Assembly (NCBI RefSeq): GCF_010183535.1
Contig: NC_071330.1
Location: forward strand, 2,585,717 to 2,649,716
Direction: 5' to 3'
DNA: 64,000 nucleotides
Source of the DNA: Caenorhabditis remanei
Lineage: Eukaryota > Nematoda > Chromadorea > Rhabditida > Rhabditidae
The translations under genes and the position numbers were made by a program. Below, one piece after another: positions 31,321 to 43,280 of the stretch; positions within the stretch are counted from its first letter, which is position 1; every line of letters begins with the position of its first letter. The notes beneath the pieces were generated by a model that searched no databases, was not told the DNA's origin, and saw only the letters and a program-made list of their open reading frames with translations.

Positions 31321-31502
31321 CTAACACTTGGTCTAAATTCCTGTGTCCTTGGATGTTTGTACTGTCCTTCAGCCTCACAGTTTTTCATTCTTCTCGGCAT
31401 TTTCAGCAGTGCTAATCGGACTGAAAAATTGGAGCGATGTACAAATTCTAAAAACGGATGATTCAAAATCGAACATGAAAAACGGGAGGCAGATACATAC
31501 TA

Positions 31503-32178
31503 GAGTGTCGTATCGCGAGACGATTCCAGCTGATTCCAGCATATTCTCGCAATCGTCTCGTTTTGCTCTGTCTCGTTTTGTCCAGCACAAAGTTCAGCAT
31601 ATTCTCGTTCAGCATAGTTCAGCAAAGTTCAGTTACAGCATATTCCAGCACGTTTCATTTATTTTTCATTCCCGCATAATTTCTTGCTGGACATTGCGAG
31701 AATCTCGCGAGACGAACGTGAATTATTTTTCTGTGAGAAAAATAGAAAAATCTATGCTAAAGTGTTATTTCCGTGATCTTCCATTGTGAATCAAGTACAG
31801 TGTTCCTTCATTTTGAACTTTTTTCGAAGGTCACGGTTCTAAAAATGTCAATTTTGCTTTATTTTCAACATTCGTTTCGTAAAAGTTTGCATGAAAAAAT
31901 GATAAGAAACGTCAAAATTAAATTTCTTTATACGAAAGAATGGCCACGTTCGTCTCGCGAGATTCTCGCAATGTCCAGCATGAAATTATGCGGGAATGAA
32001 AAATAAATTAAACGTGCTGGAATATGCTGTAACTGAACTTTTTCTGAACTGAACTTTGTTGAACGAGAATATGCTGAACTTTATGCTGGACAAAACGAGA
32101 CAGAGCAAAACGAGACGATGCTGGATTCAGCTGGAATTCTCGCAAAGTGCTGTAACTGATTCTCGCGAGACGACACTC
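31503..32178. repeat. Long palindrome with TCTCGCGAGA motifs
   Basis: Arms of about 210 bp begin GAGTGTCGTATCGCGAGACG and end TCTCGCGAGACGACACTC. GAATCTCGCGAGACGAACGT closes the left arm and its mirror opens the right. About 235 bp of unrelated sequence separates them. The remaining bases to 32636 show nothing I recognise. Confidence 0.85.
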
Positions 32179-32636
32179 TTTTACATACAAATGAAGCTAA
32201 AAACCGATCAGTTTCCTTTTTTCCGGAAATTAATATTTATCGCATAAATCTATGACTCCAGGAAATTGAAAAGTAGTTAGAGAAAACCGAAAACAACAAA
32301 AGCCACGTCTCCTTACTAGAATTCAATAATTGAAAGAGACGCAGATAGCAAGAAAAATAAATCTCCGAAAGAGAAGGCATCTGTTTTCCAAACATTTGTT
32401 GCCTCCTGAGAGTTTGACCAGCTGTCGTGAACTAGAATCATGCTTTTCTGTTTGTGAAATCCAATGAGAACTTTTATACATTGAAAAAATTTATTGTGAT
32501 TTAGAAACCACCAAACATTTTTGAACGTGTTAATAAAAATAAAGTTCTTTGAGAACAGCATGGCTATAATATCTACTTTTTTCATAGAAGCATAAACATT
32601 GAAAACGATGTCATCATTGAGAATGTCTCAAGTTAG

Positions 32637-35600
32637 TTATGGCATGCTTGTTGGGATCGCATGAATTGATTCAATTGGATACAAATGTGCTGGGTGATTC
32701 TCCATTCGATGAATCAGCACAGCGCGGGACACCAACCCGAAGACAACGATTCCGATGATCGAACCGATAACAGCACCAATTGTTGCACGATATCCTGAAA
32801 CAAATGGAATCATTAAATTTTGTTGTGGATGTTTGGGATTGAATTGCTCTAGTCATGGCCGGACCGAATAAAAATTGGCTTGGGAGAATATTAGCTCAGC
32901 ATAGTTTGCTTGAAAAATGTCTTCTCCGAGTCTCTCGATTTCGCACACAATTTTCTTCGGTTTCGGTAGAGCGCGGTTGTAAGAAACGTAACGGGCTAAT
33001 AAATTGAGCTGAGTATACATAGCTTTTGTTTAAAATTTTTTTTTTGAAATTTTCCAAGAAAACGTTATTTTATGGAAAGAATATTGTTTTTCGAAAGTAA
33101 ATCCGGTATTTTACTCTTAAAAAATTATTCTAACTAGGGAATGACTTACACAATGTTTGGAGATACACAACTTGATATATATTACCGGAAAGCTGACGTT
33201 TCCTGATTCCGAATCTATATTCAGTTTTTGCAACGGCGCTCCCAGTTTTAAGAAATTCGGCTCCAAATTTTGGGTAAATTTAGTAAGCAAAATATACGTT
33301 CCTTTGAAAATGTTATTATCGGTTCACGAACACTCTGGTGTTCAAGGTGCATGAAATTTGTTGGGATGGGTCTTGCAGCGGAGAACATATATTACGGTAT
33401 TTTGCGCTTCGCAGTTGGGAAATTGAAATGCATACTACGGTAAAACCTGTTCTCGCTGCAAGACCCATCAAAAACAGTTCCATGCGCCTTTAATACCTCC
33501 CGGTGAGTGATTACGAACCGATAATAAAGTTATCTACCGTAAACTTTTTCAAGAACTTTTCCTGATTTCAAGACATCAAGATATTTTTTGACAGCATAGT
33601 GTTTATTGTTTTACTTATTCCTCTCACCCTACTTTCATGAATTTCTCACGCAAACTCACGACTTTCTGGGGTTTTTTTGAAGTTGGCAGCATAGGCGCCA
33701 GTCCATGACAACCCAATTTCGACTGCTCCGCCAGCAAAAAACATAATGTGACCGATCTCCAACAGTTCCACTCGCAAATGTTCGTAGCCATCGATAAAGA
33801 GAATTGCTCCGAACAAGATGATGTACGAAAGCAGATGATTGGGGTGTTTGCAAGCGTAGAGGTTGTAATCAATTGAAATCGATCCGATGATACAGCCGAG
33901 GACAATTGTCCGAAGAACATCTGAAATTTTTTTATTTGGAAATGTTGGTTGGTTTTGCGACTTGCTGGTTTCCTCCAGGGAGATGAACCAGATGACGATA
34001 CTCATCAGAACTGCGATCGTATTGAATATCAGCCATTTGGAGGCATTGGGATTGGAATCCCATTCATTTTTGGCATTTGGAGCAAGTTGTTTCTGAAAGA
34101 TATTTTCGTTATCTATGTGCCTTTCAAAAGTTTCAACTTGAGCTTAGAAGCAGAGACATCTGGGAACAGAGTTGAGCGGTGTGCGGTTTTTGAAATGCTG
34201 GAAGGCGGAAGACGAAAAGCGGAATGAAAAAACTGTCAAAGATCAGAAGGCGGAGTGAAAGTTTCGTTTTTAGAAAACGATTTTGGCCTTACTTTCTTGT
34301 AAAAAGCCCCTAGAAAGCAGACTTGTCACGGGCCGGGCCGAAATCAAACAAAATCTCGGCCTGTTTTTTGAAAAAATGTGAATTTTTAATTTTTTTTGAA
34401 ATTTTTTTTGAATTTTTTTGGAAAAAGTTTAGTTTTTGACCAAAACCTTAAAATGGAATCAAAATGTGAATATTTGTGATAATTTTAGCATTTTTCACTC
34501 TATTTTTTCGAAAAATTTAAAAAATCAAAGTACAAAATGTGTACCCACTTTTGAATCCTGGCCGACCGGGCCGGGCCGGGAGAAAATTCGGCCCGGCCTC
34601 AAGAAATTTCGGGCCGGCCCGATTTTTGACAAATCTGCTAGAAAGTGTTATATATGTGTTAAATTTCGTTAAATTTTAGTAAAAACTGATAGCCTTGCTG
34701 CATAAAACCTCAAAAAATGGGGACTGTGACAATGGAAAACAGCTTCTCTCATTTTCTTACTTTTATTCAGACTCGTCAAAAATCGGGCCGACGGGCCGGG
34801 CCGGATTCAAAAGTTGGTACCCATTTTTGAGACCCCACAAATCGGGGAGAAACGTGGTGCGGGAAACACGAATCGGAAAAAAAGTTGCAAAAAAATTTGC
34901 TCATGGTAATTTTTCCTCTTAAAACTACTGTAAAAAGTTATCACAAATACTCACGTTTTGATTCAATTTTAAAGTTTTGGTCAAAAACTATACTTTTTCC
35001 AAAAAATGTTCAAAAAATGTCAAAAAAAATTCAAACACTCAAATTTTTTTTCAAAGAATGTTTCAAGACGTGCCGAACGGGCCGGACCGAGATTTTGTTT
35101 GATTTCGGCCTGGCCCGGCCCGTGACAAGTCTGCTTTTAATCACTTTCCTCATCGCACAAAATATCCCAGTTTCAAAACGTCTCAGTTAGACCCTGGGTT
35201 GCTCAGTAATGATTGATAATGCGTGACAATCGTCCCGTGAAACTTAAAAAAAGTCGGACTAACCTAACAGCTGTTCTGATTGAATTGTGTACTAAAGTGT
35301 CAGTTGTTTTTGAAACAAAAAATATCTTCACACCTCATGGCATGCTAAAGTGTCAGTTGCGTTCGGGAGCCCGGAGAAATAGTTCTCTGATCCGTTTAAT
35401 CGAAAAAAAAACCGCTGGTGTAATGACAGTCACGTACGAGCATTTCCGAATTTTAGAGAAGGCCAAGATCTGATCTCAACTCGAATAAAAAACTTTTGAA
35501 ATTTTTTCTGAGTTTTCTGAAAGTTTAATGGTCCGAAATAATACGTTTTTTTTCAGAAAACTAGAAAACTTTCCACATTCACTGACTCAGAATCTGCTTC

Positions 35601-36005
35601 CGTTTTTTGCAGAAAAAAACCCAAAGAGATAACGACAATTCTAGAAAGGAAAAAAAGCACTTAACGGGATAGTTTTTATTTAGCAAGGGGGGGGGGGGCA
35701 CTAGCATTTTTTTCAACCATTGAGAAGTGTATCATTAAGGAGGACTACATTAAAATATCATCACTAGAGCACAATTTTCAAACTATATACATATGCACTT
35801 CCCAACTAACCTCAAGTCCTGGATTGGCCAAATTGGTATTATCCATCGGGATGAGGACATCCTTAGCTTTTTGAACCTCGATTTTCTGAAATTACGTATA
35901 TTTATTTATAGATAGTTAAAAAAATATATGAGTTACCGTCATTTTCTTCTTTTTGAAGTTTTTCCTGGATTGTTGAGGATCGACAGAGAACAGTCCCAAC
36001 GACGG
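32637..36005 (-). CDS. Diverged membrane protein of family 'M', member M5 (start not found)
   Basis: Four exons join in phase: 36005-35937 (PSLGLFSVDPQQSRKNFKKK), 35885-35811 (ending NTNLANPGLE), 34092-33660 and 32794-32637. Hydrophobic segments are WLIFNTIAVLMSIVIWF, VLRTIVLGCIIGSISI, LLSYIILFGAILFIDGY, IMFFAGGAVEIGLSW and ATIGAVIGSIIGIVVFGLVS. The order of segments, and the phase-1 junction before the Gly-rich last exon, match M1-M4. In those genes an intron precedes the second segment; here the frame reads through 33920 although AATTTCAG is still present. A 1.7-kb intron (34093-35810) holds a large foldback. It may be the least rearranged member. The first coding exon lies upstream and is not identified. 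Confidence 0.6.
32890..33001. mobile_element. TTA-type MITE in the last M5 intron
   Basis: TTAGCTCAGCATAGTTTGCT to GTAACGGGCTAA, with the family hallmark GGTAGAGCGCGGTTGTAAGA near 32974. Related copies are at 43281, 45476, 46382 and 56763. Confidence 0.65.
33135..33300. repeat. Fragment related to the ends of the tRNA-bearing palindrome
   Basis: ACTAGGGAATGACTTACACA and CCGAATCTATATTCAGTTTT match the outer arm of the palindrome at 47269-48471. It lies in an M5 intron. Confidence 0.65.
33340..33492. mobile_element. Short foldback of the TTTAAAGGCGCATGG type
   Basis: TTGGGATGGGTCTTGCAGCG pairs with CGCTGCAAGACCCATCAAAA, with outer AAGGTGCATG / CATGCGCCTTT. Confidence 0.7.
34318..35133. repeat. 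GGCCCG-rich foldback element, copy 4, large nested form
   Basis: Outer ends CAGACTTGTCACGGGCC and GGCCCGTGACAAGTCTG enclose a second inverted pair of GGGCCGGGCC blocks at about 34560-34630 and 34785-34805. The whole is an 816-bp near-palindrome centred near 34725. It lies in the M5 intron. Confidence 0.8.
35684..35698 (+). repeat. Poly-G tract
   Basis: A run of about twelve G follows TAGCAA. Shorter G runs occur at 38855-38864 and 39015-39022. Such tracts can form G-quadruplexes. Confidence 0.8.
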
Positions 36006-37028
36006 CTGAAAAGAATCAACAATAAGGCCGACCACACGGTGAGAATGAATAATAATAGCAACAAATACTGACTTTAGATTATAAATACGTTATTATAATG
36101 AGTTCATTTTGGAAAATTAACAGGTGAAATATTTTCATATGTTAATTTTCCTATAGATCAATTGATTTTTAATCATTTGACCCGGATTTTATTCAATATT
36201 TGCCAATTAAAAATGAATAAAAGAAGAACTAAAAGTTGTGGGATGTTAGCGACGATCCGGGCTGTCCGTGTACGCTCCGCCCACCCGGCGATCTCTTGAA
36301 ACAAAAAAATGAAAGGACGAAAACAATTGATGGAGTCCTCTTGGTGTAATGGAAAAGAACTAGCGAACAAAAAAAATGAAGAAGAGAAAATAGAAGGAAA
36401 GGGAGTGGAGAGGCAGCACTTTTTTGATAAACGATCTAATAATCGGGAAGAGTTTCGTGATTCGATAAGGAGACAGCGGGAGACTCGTGATGAAATGTTT
36501 TCGCATTCTTTTGATTGAAAGTTTCATTCACAGTAGCGTTCTTTGTGTTCGTATGACGTAAATACCTTTTCTAGCATTGTGACCAGTTCCCGATACTAAC
36601 TGATAAGACTTTCTATATAACCCCTGCCACTGACCAGTCTTGGTCGGTTCTCTTATCATCGTTCCATAGACATTATGATGTTTCACTAAACTCAAATAAA
36701 GATACTACGTCTAGATTATGACGCCCTAGATAAATCATTTTTGATAATACCGCTCACACTAAAGGCTAAAGAAACACTACATATATTACAAAAGAGTCAC
36801 TTCAAGAGACAACGAAACTGGGATTTTTCTAATTTGAGAGGGGAAAATTTATAATTTCAAGGGAAAAAGGTGTTTCATGTATGTTAAAAGTCCCCCGAGT
36901 CGCCGGAACAAAACAAGAGCTGTAAAGTTGAATTCAGTCGGGTATCATTGCAGTTTATCTACAATCAAAACGCTCGAATTTTCTCAATTCAAAATTTATA
37001 GAAAGAATAAGAAAGATAGATAAGATAA
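36006..37028. other. Intergenic region with a possible solo LTR near 36540-36720
   Basis: TCTATATAACCCCTGCC at 36612 followed by AATAAAG at 36698 resembles a compact LTR promoter and polyadenylation signal, but I could not find matching ends. No gene is supported. Confidence 0.25.
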
Positions 37029-38121
37029 TTACAACAACATTAAACATATTCTTCTCTCGATCTCATCCACTTCTCCCAAATAATGTACATTCATGTTCAA
37101 ATATTGAAGATTATCAAAAGACTTGAATTCAATCGTAGCTTTGGTCCCATCACATCTATTGAAGTCATAGCCTCCTTTCACGGTACATGTTAATTCTATG
37201 TCTGATTTAAACCATCTCGTATGCTCAGCAGGGAATTCGGTGCACTTGATTCCTTTGAAAATGTCGGATTTGTTGAGAGCTTCTGGTGAGAAAAAATGAA
37301 TTCGAAGCCTTTCCATGCGGGGATTAGACCCTTTTATCCAATGTTTGAGAAATCTGTTGAGCTCTTTCTCCCTCCAGCCGATGTTACTGATATCTATTGT
37401 TTTACTATTTATAACTAGTAAATCATCCAACGTCAATGTACTTGGCCGAGTAACCTGACGGATCTCAAGATCATCATAATTTTGAATTAACACTTGATGA
37501 GGATTTTCAAGGTTCTTAAAAACATCATCAGCAAATAACAGTCGTCTTGTCGGAAAATGTTTCAAAATTGATTTCACATTTGATCGATTATCACTAAGGA
37601 TATCGACTTTGTCGTAGGTACAGAACAAGGTCCGCAGCGCTTTCATATCAAAACGAGATGTATTCTCATCGAACTTAAGACAGTAAAATTTGGAAAAATG
37701 GAAAACTTCTTTTAGATGAGTGATCCATTCCTTGATGCTGAGTCCTCCTTTCATACTCCTTTTCACATTTACTGGCGGATTTCTGAAAATTCTCAATCCC
37801 ACTTTTTTCGGCAATAGCGAGTGACCACTTGCTCGTCCATTACAAAGTTTGAACGTCCAATCCAAGCGTATTGTATCAAGTACAATATGTAAACGAATCT
37901 CACTGCTTATGTGAACTATTGAAAATACATACTTCCAATTCATCGATCCCACGGATCTCTTTGCTCTTTCGGAAAGTAATGAGAGAGTGATACTGAAATA
38001 ATTTGATGCGTTTTATAGGCTAAAGTGAAGAGGAAGCTCACAATTCTCCAAAATCCATTGATTTGAGCACATGGAGAACCGCTTCGGGAGGGAGGTTGAG
38101 GAGAGGAAAAGATGTCGTCAT
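37029..38121 (-). CDS. F-box protein with FBA2 domain (FBXB-type), 347 aa
   Basis: Exons 38121-38042 (80 nt) and 37992-37029, joined in phase 2 across a 49-nt intron with GTGAGC. The F-box begins MTTSFPLLNLPPEAVLHVLK and continues ITLSLLSERAKR. The FBA_2 domain shows LTLDDLLVINSKTID and LNRFLKHWIKGSNPRM. Intact frame. It is close to the gene at 40134-41193, including 100-200 bp of shared upstream sequence (CTCTGAAATCGATAAATGAA), so the two are tandem duplicates later separated by a LINE fragment. The expected role is substrate recognition in an SCF ubiquitin ligase; the target is unknown. Confidence 0.85.
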
Positions 38122-38861
38122 CAGGGCAGAAGAGATGAGGATGAATGAATGAGAAGATGGGGATGAACGGTGAGGTAGAATGCGTGCAGTCTCTGAAATC
38201 GATAAATGAAGGGTCTAGTCAAACAATAATGACAAACGACTGTGGGAAACAAGGTAAGGGAAAATGTGACTGAGTAGGAGAACGACGGACTGATCTTTGA
38301 CTGACAGATGGACTAAAAAAATGGAAGTTGGGAAACTGGAGAAGGTTACTGTCAAACTAGGAGAAAATCGAACGAGATGCAGAAGACATGCGGCCTCTGT
38401 GATGGCCTAAACGAATAAAAATGCATCAGGTCGTGGACTCGGCTAGGATGAGATGCACTAACGGTGGCCAGGAATGAGGAAATGTCTGTTTTAGAATTGT
38501 TCCGAGAGCATTGTTTACAAATTCTAAGCAAAAATCCTCATTTCTGACTCAGAGCTTGCAGTTCCTTTTTTAAGACTGGGGGGACCGTGCAGTGACAACA
38601 GAAGCGGTGGTCAAACAGTAGTGTCGGGATAACTAAACGAGACATCTACAGAAGATGATCAGGATTGTGGATAAGATGACGGGTGAAAGCAAAATGGTAA
38701 CTGAGTTATCGACTGACAGATGGATTTACCAAACAATATTTGCATGGACCTCTGGTGAACTAAGCGAGGATACTGTGTGAGTAGACACAATGGAATAAAC
38801 GAAAGATGCACACGGAACATATGAACAGGTGCAACTTCATCCAAAACCTATCCTGGGGGGG
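38122..38861. repeat. Duplicated upstream region of the F-box gene
   Basis: CTGTGGGAAACAAGGTAAGG and ACTGACAGATGGACTAAA recur upstream of the neighbouring F-box gene at about 41290-41370. GACTGACAGATGG recurs again near 38710. No other feature is seen. Confidence 0.6.
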
Positions 38862-40020
38862 GGCACTTTAATTTTAATTTTATTTATTGACTAGAATATA
38901 AATCATGAAAATTAAACAGGAGACCGGATCATGCCCCTCACGAGGCTATAGACCTGGTAGGAGGGCAAAAAAGGGGAAAGCAAGATATTAAGTCCGAAAG
39001 AATGGGAAAAAATGGGGGGGGAACGAGAATTAATTGACATGAGGTGAGAAGATATGAATGAAATGGATGAAATAGCCGAAAAGGGGGAGAGGGGGCAAGG
39101 TAAAGAGCAAATTCACAGGGGGGAGATCATAGTCTATTAATTGAATTATTGAGCAGGGAGACAAATTCACCGGGGGGGAGGAAGTCATGGGTATTACATA
39201 TGATAGAATTCCATATGGGAATAGTAGTAGAGAAGAAGTCATTAACGTCAGGCCTAACACAAATTAAAGTCATGGGTCGTCTAGCCGAATTGGACAGTCT
39301 GACATACGATTGGATATTTGGAAAATACGCTGCGCCGCATATAAATTTATAAAGTAAGATTAATTGTGATTTAAGTCTGCGATGGCGGGTTGAGTAAATA
39401 TCGAGAATTTCGAGACGGTCGAGGTAAGAAGAATAAGGGATGTTGCATCGTTGTAGAACTTTTCTAGTGAATAATCTGAGTGGTTTTTCAAGTTTTTGAG
39501 ATAGAATGCTAGAAGGTTTAGGAGAGTAAACAACAGAGCAATATTCAAGTAAGGGCAGAACATAGGTGTAGAAAAGATGCCTGTAGAGTGATATAGATCT
39601 AGACTTGAAGGCTTTCAGCAGTTGATTACAACGGAGTAAAGCTAACGAGGATAATTTGGAAATGTGAAGGTCGAATTTGAGATCTGAGTCGGTTAATAGA
39701 CCCAGATCCCGTACTACTGTAGATTCGGAGATGGGGATGGAGTCTACATGAAATGGGTGACGAGAGTTTTCGGGACCTAGCCTAAGAAGAGAGGTTTTGG
39801 TGTGGGCTAGCGGGAGGGCGTTGGCGGAGAAATTCTGGTAAAGTGCACACGCACAGGGTAATTTTTGACCATGCGAATTCAAATTATTTTCCCGCGGAAT
39901 CGGAAGTCTAGTGAAGCGCGTTTGCATATGACTTGACAGGTTGCCAATTGAGTCGCCGCTCAGCCATAACTTATAACGGAGCGCATTCATGACAAACAAA
40001 GCGAGCGATATATTTATTTA
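38862..40020 (-). mobile_element. 5'-truncated non-LTR retrotransposon (CR1-like LINE)
   Basis: An open frame at 39999-39127 encodes the C-terminal part of a LINE reverse transcriptase. After a short N-terminal remnant comes KTSLLRLGPENSRHPF, then VRDLGLLTDSDLKFDLHISK and YRHLFYTYVLPLLEYCSVVY, the typical post-palm/thumb pattern. The catalytic YADD region and the endonuclease are missing, so it is truncated at its 5' end near 40020. The 3' end carries a short AT-rich tail (AATAAATAAAATTAAAATTA) at about 38870-38890. It lies between the two tandem F-box genes. Confidence 0.8.
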
Positions 40021-40133
40021 ACAAGAATGATTAATAATGAAACTACTCACGAGAAAAAAGTGTATATGAAAACTTATGGGAACCAATCAAGGAAAAAAGT
40101 TAAAAACATTAATTAGTCTTCTCATACTGCCGC

Positions 40134-41193
40134 CTATCCCACACAATGTGGATACCAGACATACATTACAAACAAGTAACTATGAAAACCGTCATTCGAA
40201 AATGTGATTGTCGCTTTGATCCCATCTTTTCGATAAAAATCAATTCCTTCTCTGAATGCATAAATCTTCCCGACGCTTGTCTTGAACACTCTCGTATGCT
40301 CAGCAGGGACTACGCTGCACTTGATTCCTTTGAAAATATTGGATTTGTTGAGAGGTTCTGGTGAGACAAAATGAATTTGAATCGTTTCCATTCGGGGATT
40401 AGACCCCTTCATCCAATGTTTGAGAAATCTGTTGAGTTCTTTCTCTTTCCAGTCTAAATTATTGAAATCTATTGTTTTACTATTTGTGATCAGTAGATCA
40501 TCCAACTTCAATGCACTTGCTAACTCGAATCCCGGACGGATCACAAGTTGGTCATAATTTTGAATTAATACTGGATAAGGATCCTCCAGGATATCAAAAA
40601 TATCATTCATTATCTCCAGGCGTCTTGTCGGGAAATTTTTCAAAATTGATTTCACATTCGATTCACTATTACTTGAAATAGAGAGGTTCTTGTAGCTATT
40701 GAACATGATCCGCAGATCTTCGATATCAAACAGATTTGCATTTTCCATGAATTGAAGACAGGAAAATGAGGAAAAATGAAAAACTTCTTTGAGATGAGGG
40801 ATCCATTTCTTGATGCTGAGTCCTTTCATACTCCATTTTATTCTTACTGGCGCACAAATTCTCAATTCCACGTTATCCATCAAAGGACCATTCGCTGGAT
40901 CTTCCGGGACGTTATTCATTTTGAACTTCCATACCATGAAGGAATTGCCAACTAACATATATATACTAATGTGATTGGTTATGGTAATTGATGAAGTTTT
41001 GTGGTTCAAGTTCATCAATTTTACGACTTGCTTTGCTCTTTTGGAAAGTAATGAGAGACTTATGCTGAAATTAATTACTATGTTTTAGGAGAATGAACAA
41101 AACGAAAACTCACAATTCTCCATAATTCATTGATTTGACCACATGGAGGATAGCCTCGAGAGGGAGGCTGAAGAGAGCGAAAGAGTACGTCAT
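40134..41193 (-). CDS. F-box protein with FBA2 domain (FBXB-type), 336 aa
   Basis: Exons 41193-41114 (80 nt) and 41064-40134, joined in phase 2 across a 49-nt intron with GTGAGT. The F-box begins MTYSFALFSLPLEAILHVVK and continues ISLSLLSKRAKQ. The FBA_2 domain includes LKLDDLLITNSKTIDFNNL and LNRFLKHWMKGSNPRM. The frame is complete. It is the tandem paralogue of 37029-38121, with divergence concentrated in the middle and C-terminal parts, as is usual for fast-evolving F-box adaptors. Confidence 0.85.
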
Positions 41194-41844
41194 AGTTGTA
41201 GATGGGATGAGGGTGAATGAATGAGAAGAAGGGAGGATGGATGGTGTGATGTGGAATGCGCGCGGTCTCTGAAATCGATAAATGAATATATGACTGTGGG
41301 AAACAAGGTAAGGGAAATATGACTGCGTTGGAAGACTGCTCTTCGACTGACAGATGGACTAAACAAATGAGAAGTGATAAACTGGGGAAGGTTGCTGTCA
41401 GACTATCGAACGGGATACAGAAGAACTGCCTCTGAGATGGCCTAAACAAATAAAAATGCATCAAGTCATGGGATACAGACCTGTCTCGGATGGATCAGTT
41501 GTATGTTGTGATCAGAGATGGGCGGAAGAGTTAAAGACGGTAACCGAAAGTGTTCAACAGGTGAAACTTGCAGCACTAATTTGTCTATCGATTGGAAAAA
41601 AATGAGGCTCAAAAATATTAAAAACTAAACGAGTTACAGTCATTAAAGTTTGTATTCCGCCTTCCGCCGAATGGCCTCATGGCGGAAGGCGGAATACACA
41701 GCTTAAAGGCATTCTCTCTGGTTGTGGTTACGGACACAGTGTTCTTATTACATACACAACTGCGTTCTTCTGAAACTGGGTGAAATAATATGGGCAATTG
41801 AGAGACGCAATGAAATAAAAAAGGTAAAAACGGCCACCAATTTT
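41194..41844. other. F-box upstream region and unannotated sequence
   Basis: The first 280 bp match the flank at 38122-38420. A 24-bp inverted repeat (CCGCCTTCCGCCGAATGGCC region, 41658-41695) follows. No coding sequence is supported. Confidence 0.4.
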
Positions 41845-41998
41845 CTTCGGCCTTCTCAATGACCAAACTTTCCGGTGTTCGCTCTCAGCGGGTTGTGGAC
41901 CGAATTAAAAAATTCTTGAAGTATGAAAATGAACTCGCCGAAACTCATACATTATGATATGAAAACATCATAACAGACCACAATACGCCTTTAATCTT
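41845..41998. mobile_element. Partial copy of the TTTAAAGGCG MITE
   Basis: ATGACCAAACTTTCCGG to GACCACAATACGCCTTTAA matches the right half of the element at 25304-25740. The left half is missing. Confidence 0.8.
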
Positions 41999-43280
41999 TT
42001 CTTTGAGAAAAACTCGGGGGAATAGTTTTACAAACATCTGAATTTCCAGGCCATCAATATAAAAACCTTAAAATTGACAGTTTTGTCCAATTTTTTTGAA
42101 AATTTCTGTTTTAGTTTGTTCTGGATTTTAAAAAAATCCACAAAATCTACATTAGTTTCGAGACGACACACAAAATTTTGTTGTTTTACCTATTTCGACT
42201 TCAAAAAATAGTTTTCAACAGAAAAGAGATGTGAGGACTAACTTTTACAAACATTAGGATTTCTAGGCCACTGAAAATTTCAGAAATATTTCGCTCACCT
42301 TTAACATATTCAATCTTATTCTCCTCGACTTTTCCAAAATGCAAAACGGTTCCATCAGCCGGTGAGACCAACGGAGACGCACTAATCGGACGAGTCGATT
42401 CTCTCAATTTGCGATTGAAGAATGCGGCAAACGATCGATAATTCTTGAAATCCGGATCGACGCATTCCTCCATTCGACAGTCATAAATACGGGCGAATCC
42501 ACCGAGAAGATGCTCACGGAGCCAGATGGGAATCTCTTGATTTGCGAGACCTCCAATGACTCGGCTGGCAGTGTTGAAGGGGAGAGACAGGTAGACACGA
42601 ATCTAGAAATTTCAGAGTTGTAAAATAGGAAAAATAGGGAATTTTTGGGGTCGGCAATCGGGGGCTGTGCAAAAAAACTCTTCACCGAAAAAATCGGAAA
42701 AATGTCAAGAAAACTGTCTGAAAAAACGAGTTTTTCGGATGTAAAAATCAAGTATTTCAGGGATAGACCCACAGAAATCTGTTTTTGAGTACAAATTTAG
42801 AAAAAATTCAGAAAAAATTGAAAAATCACTATTTTGTTACTCAATTTGAAAATTTTAGTAGAAATTTGAAAATTTTTTCGAACGGCTTTTTCGAAAATTA
42901 TATTCAAAATACATATAATTGTCTGTGCGGACGTCCGGATTTCCAGATTTGTCAAAACTATGAAAAAATGCTCCCGTTTCTACAATTTTCTCTATGAAAA
43001 AAAGATGAAAAATATCACAATTTTGTCCAGATTACTCACCTTCCAATTACTATAATAATGTTTCGAATCAACAATTTCCCGCCAATCCGGAGTGAATAAG
43101 TAGCCAATATAGGAAGCGCCTCCGATGATCAACGTCGATACGGATAGCCATTTCACCCAGCTCCCTGCAATGAACACTGACTGTAGGGAGAGGAAAAACA
43201 AAGGTTATTTCATTTTCAGACATAATTAAACCTATATAATCAAATTTTTTATGGATTATATTACCTCTTTTATGGATTAT

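Larger units (their letters stand above)
20064..31385. repeat. Tandem segmental duplication, block B
   Basis: Counterpart of 4812-18870, with matching gene order. Differences from A include a fuller Pif1 relic, the PolB palm half instead of the exonuclease half, no LTR element, two MITEs in the M3 gene and a 300-bp insertion near 29423. Confidence 0.8.

Noticed and set aside
35213..35473. An 86-codon plus-strand frame with ordinary composition
   Set aside because: It lies in an M5 intron beside repeats, shows no recognisable motif and has no splice or start context. I could not support it as a gene.
36540..36720. TATATAA followed by AATAAAG, resembling a solo LTR
   Set aside because: No terminal repeats, no second copy and no target duplication were found, so it is only mentioned as a possibility.
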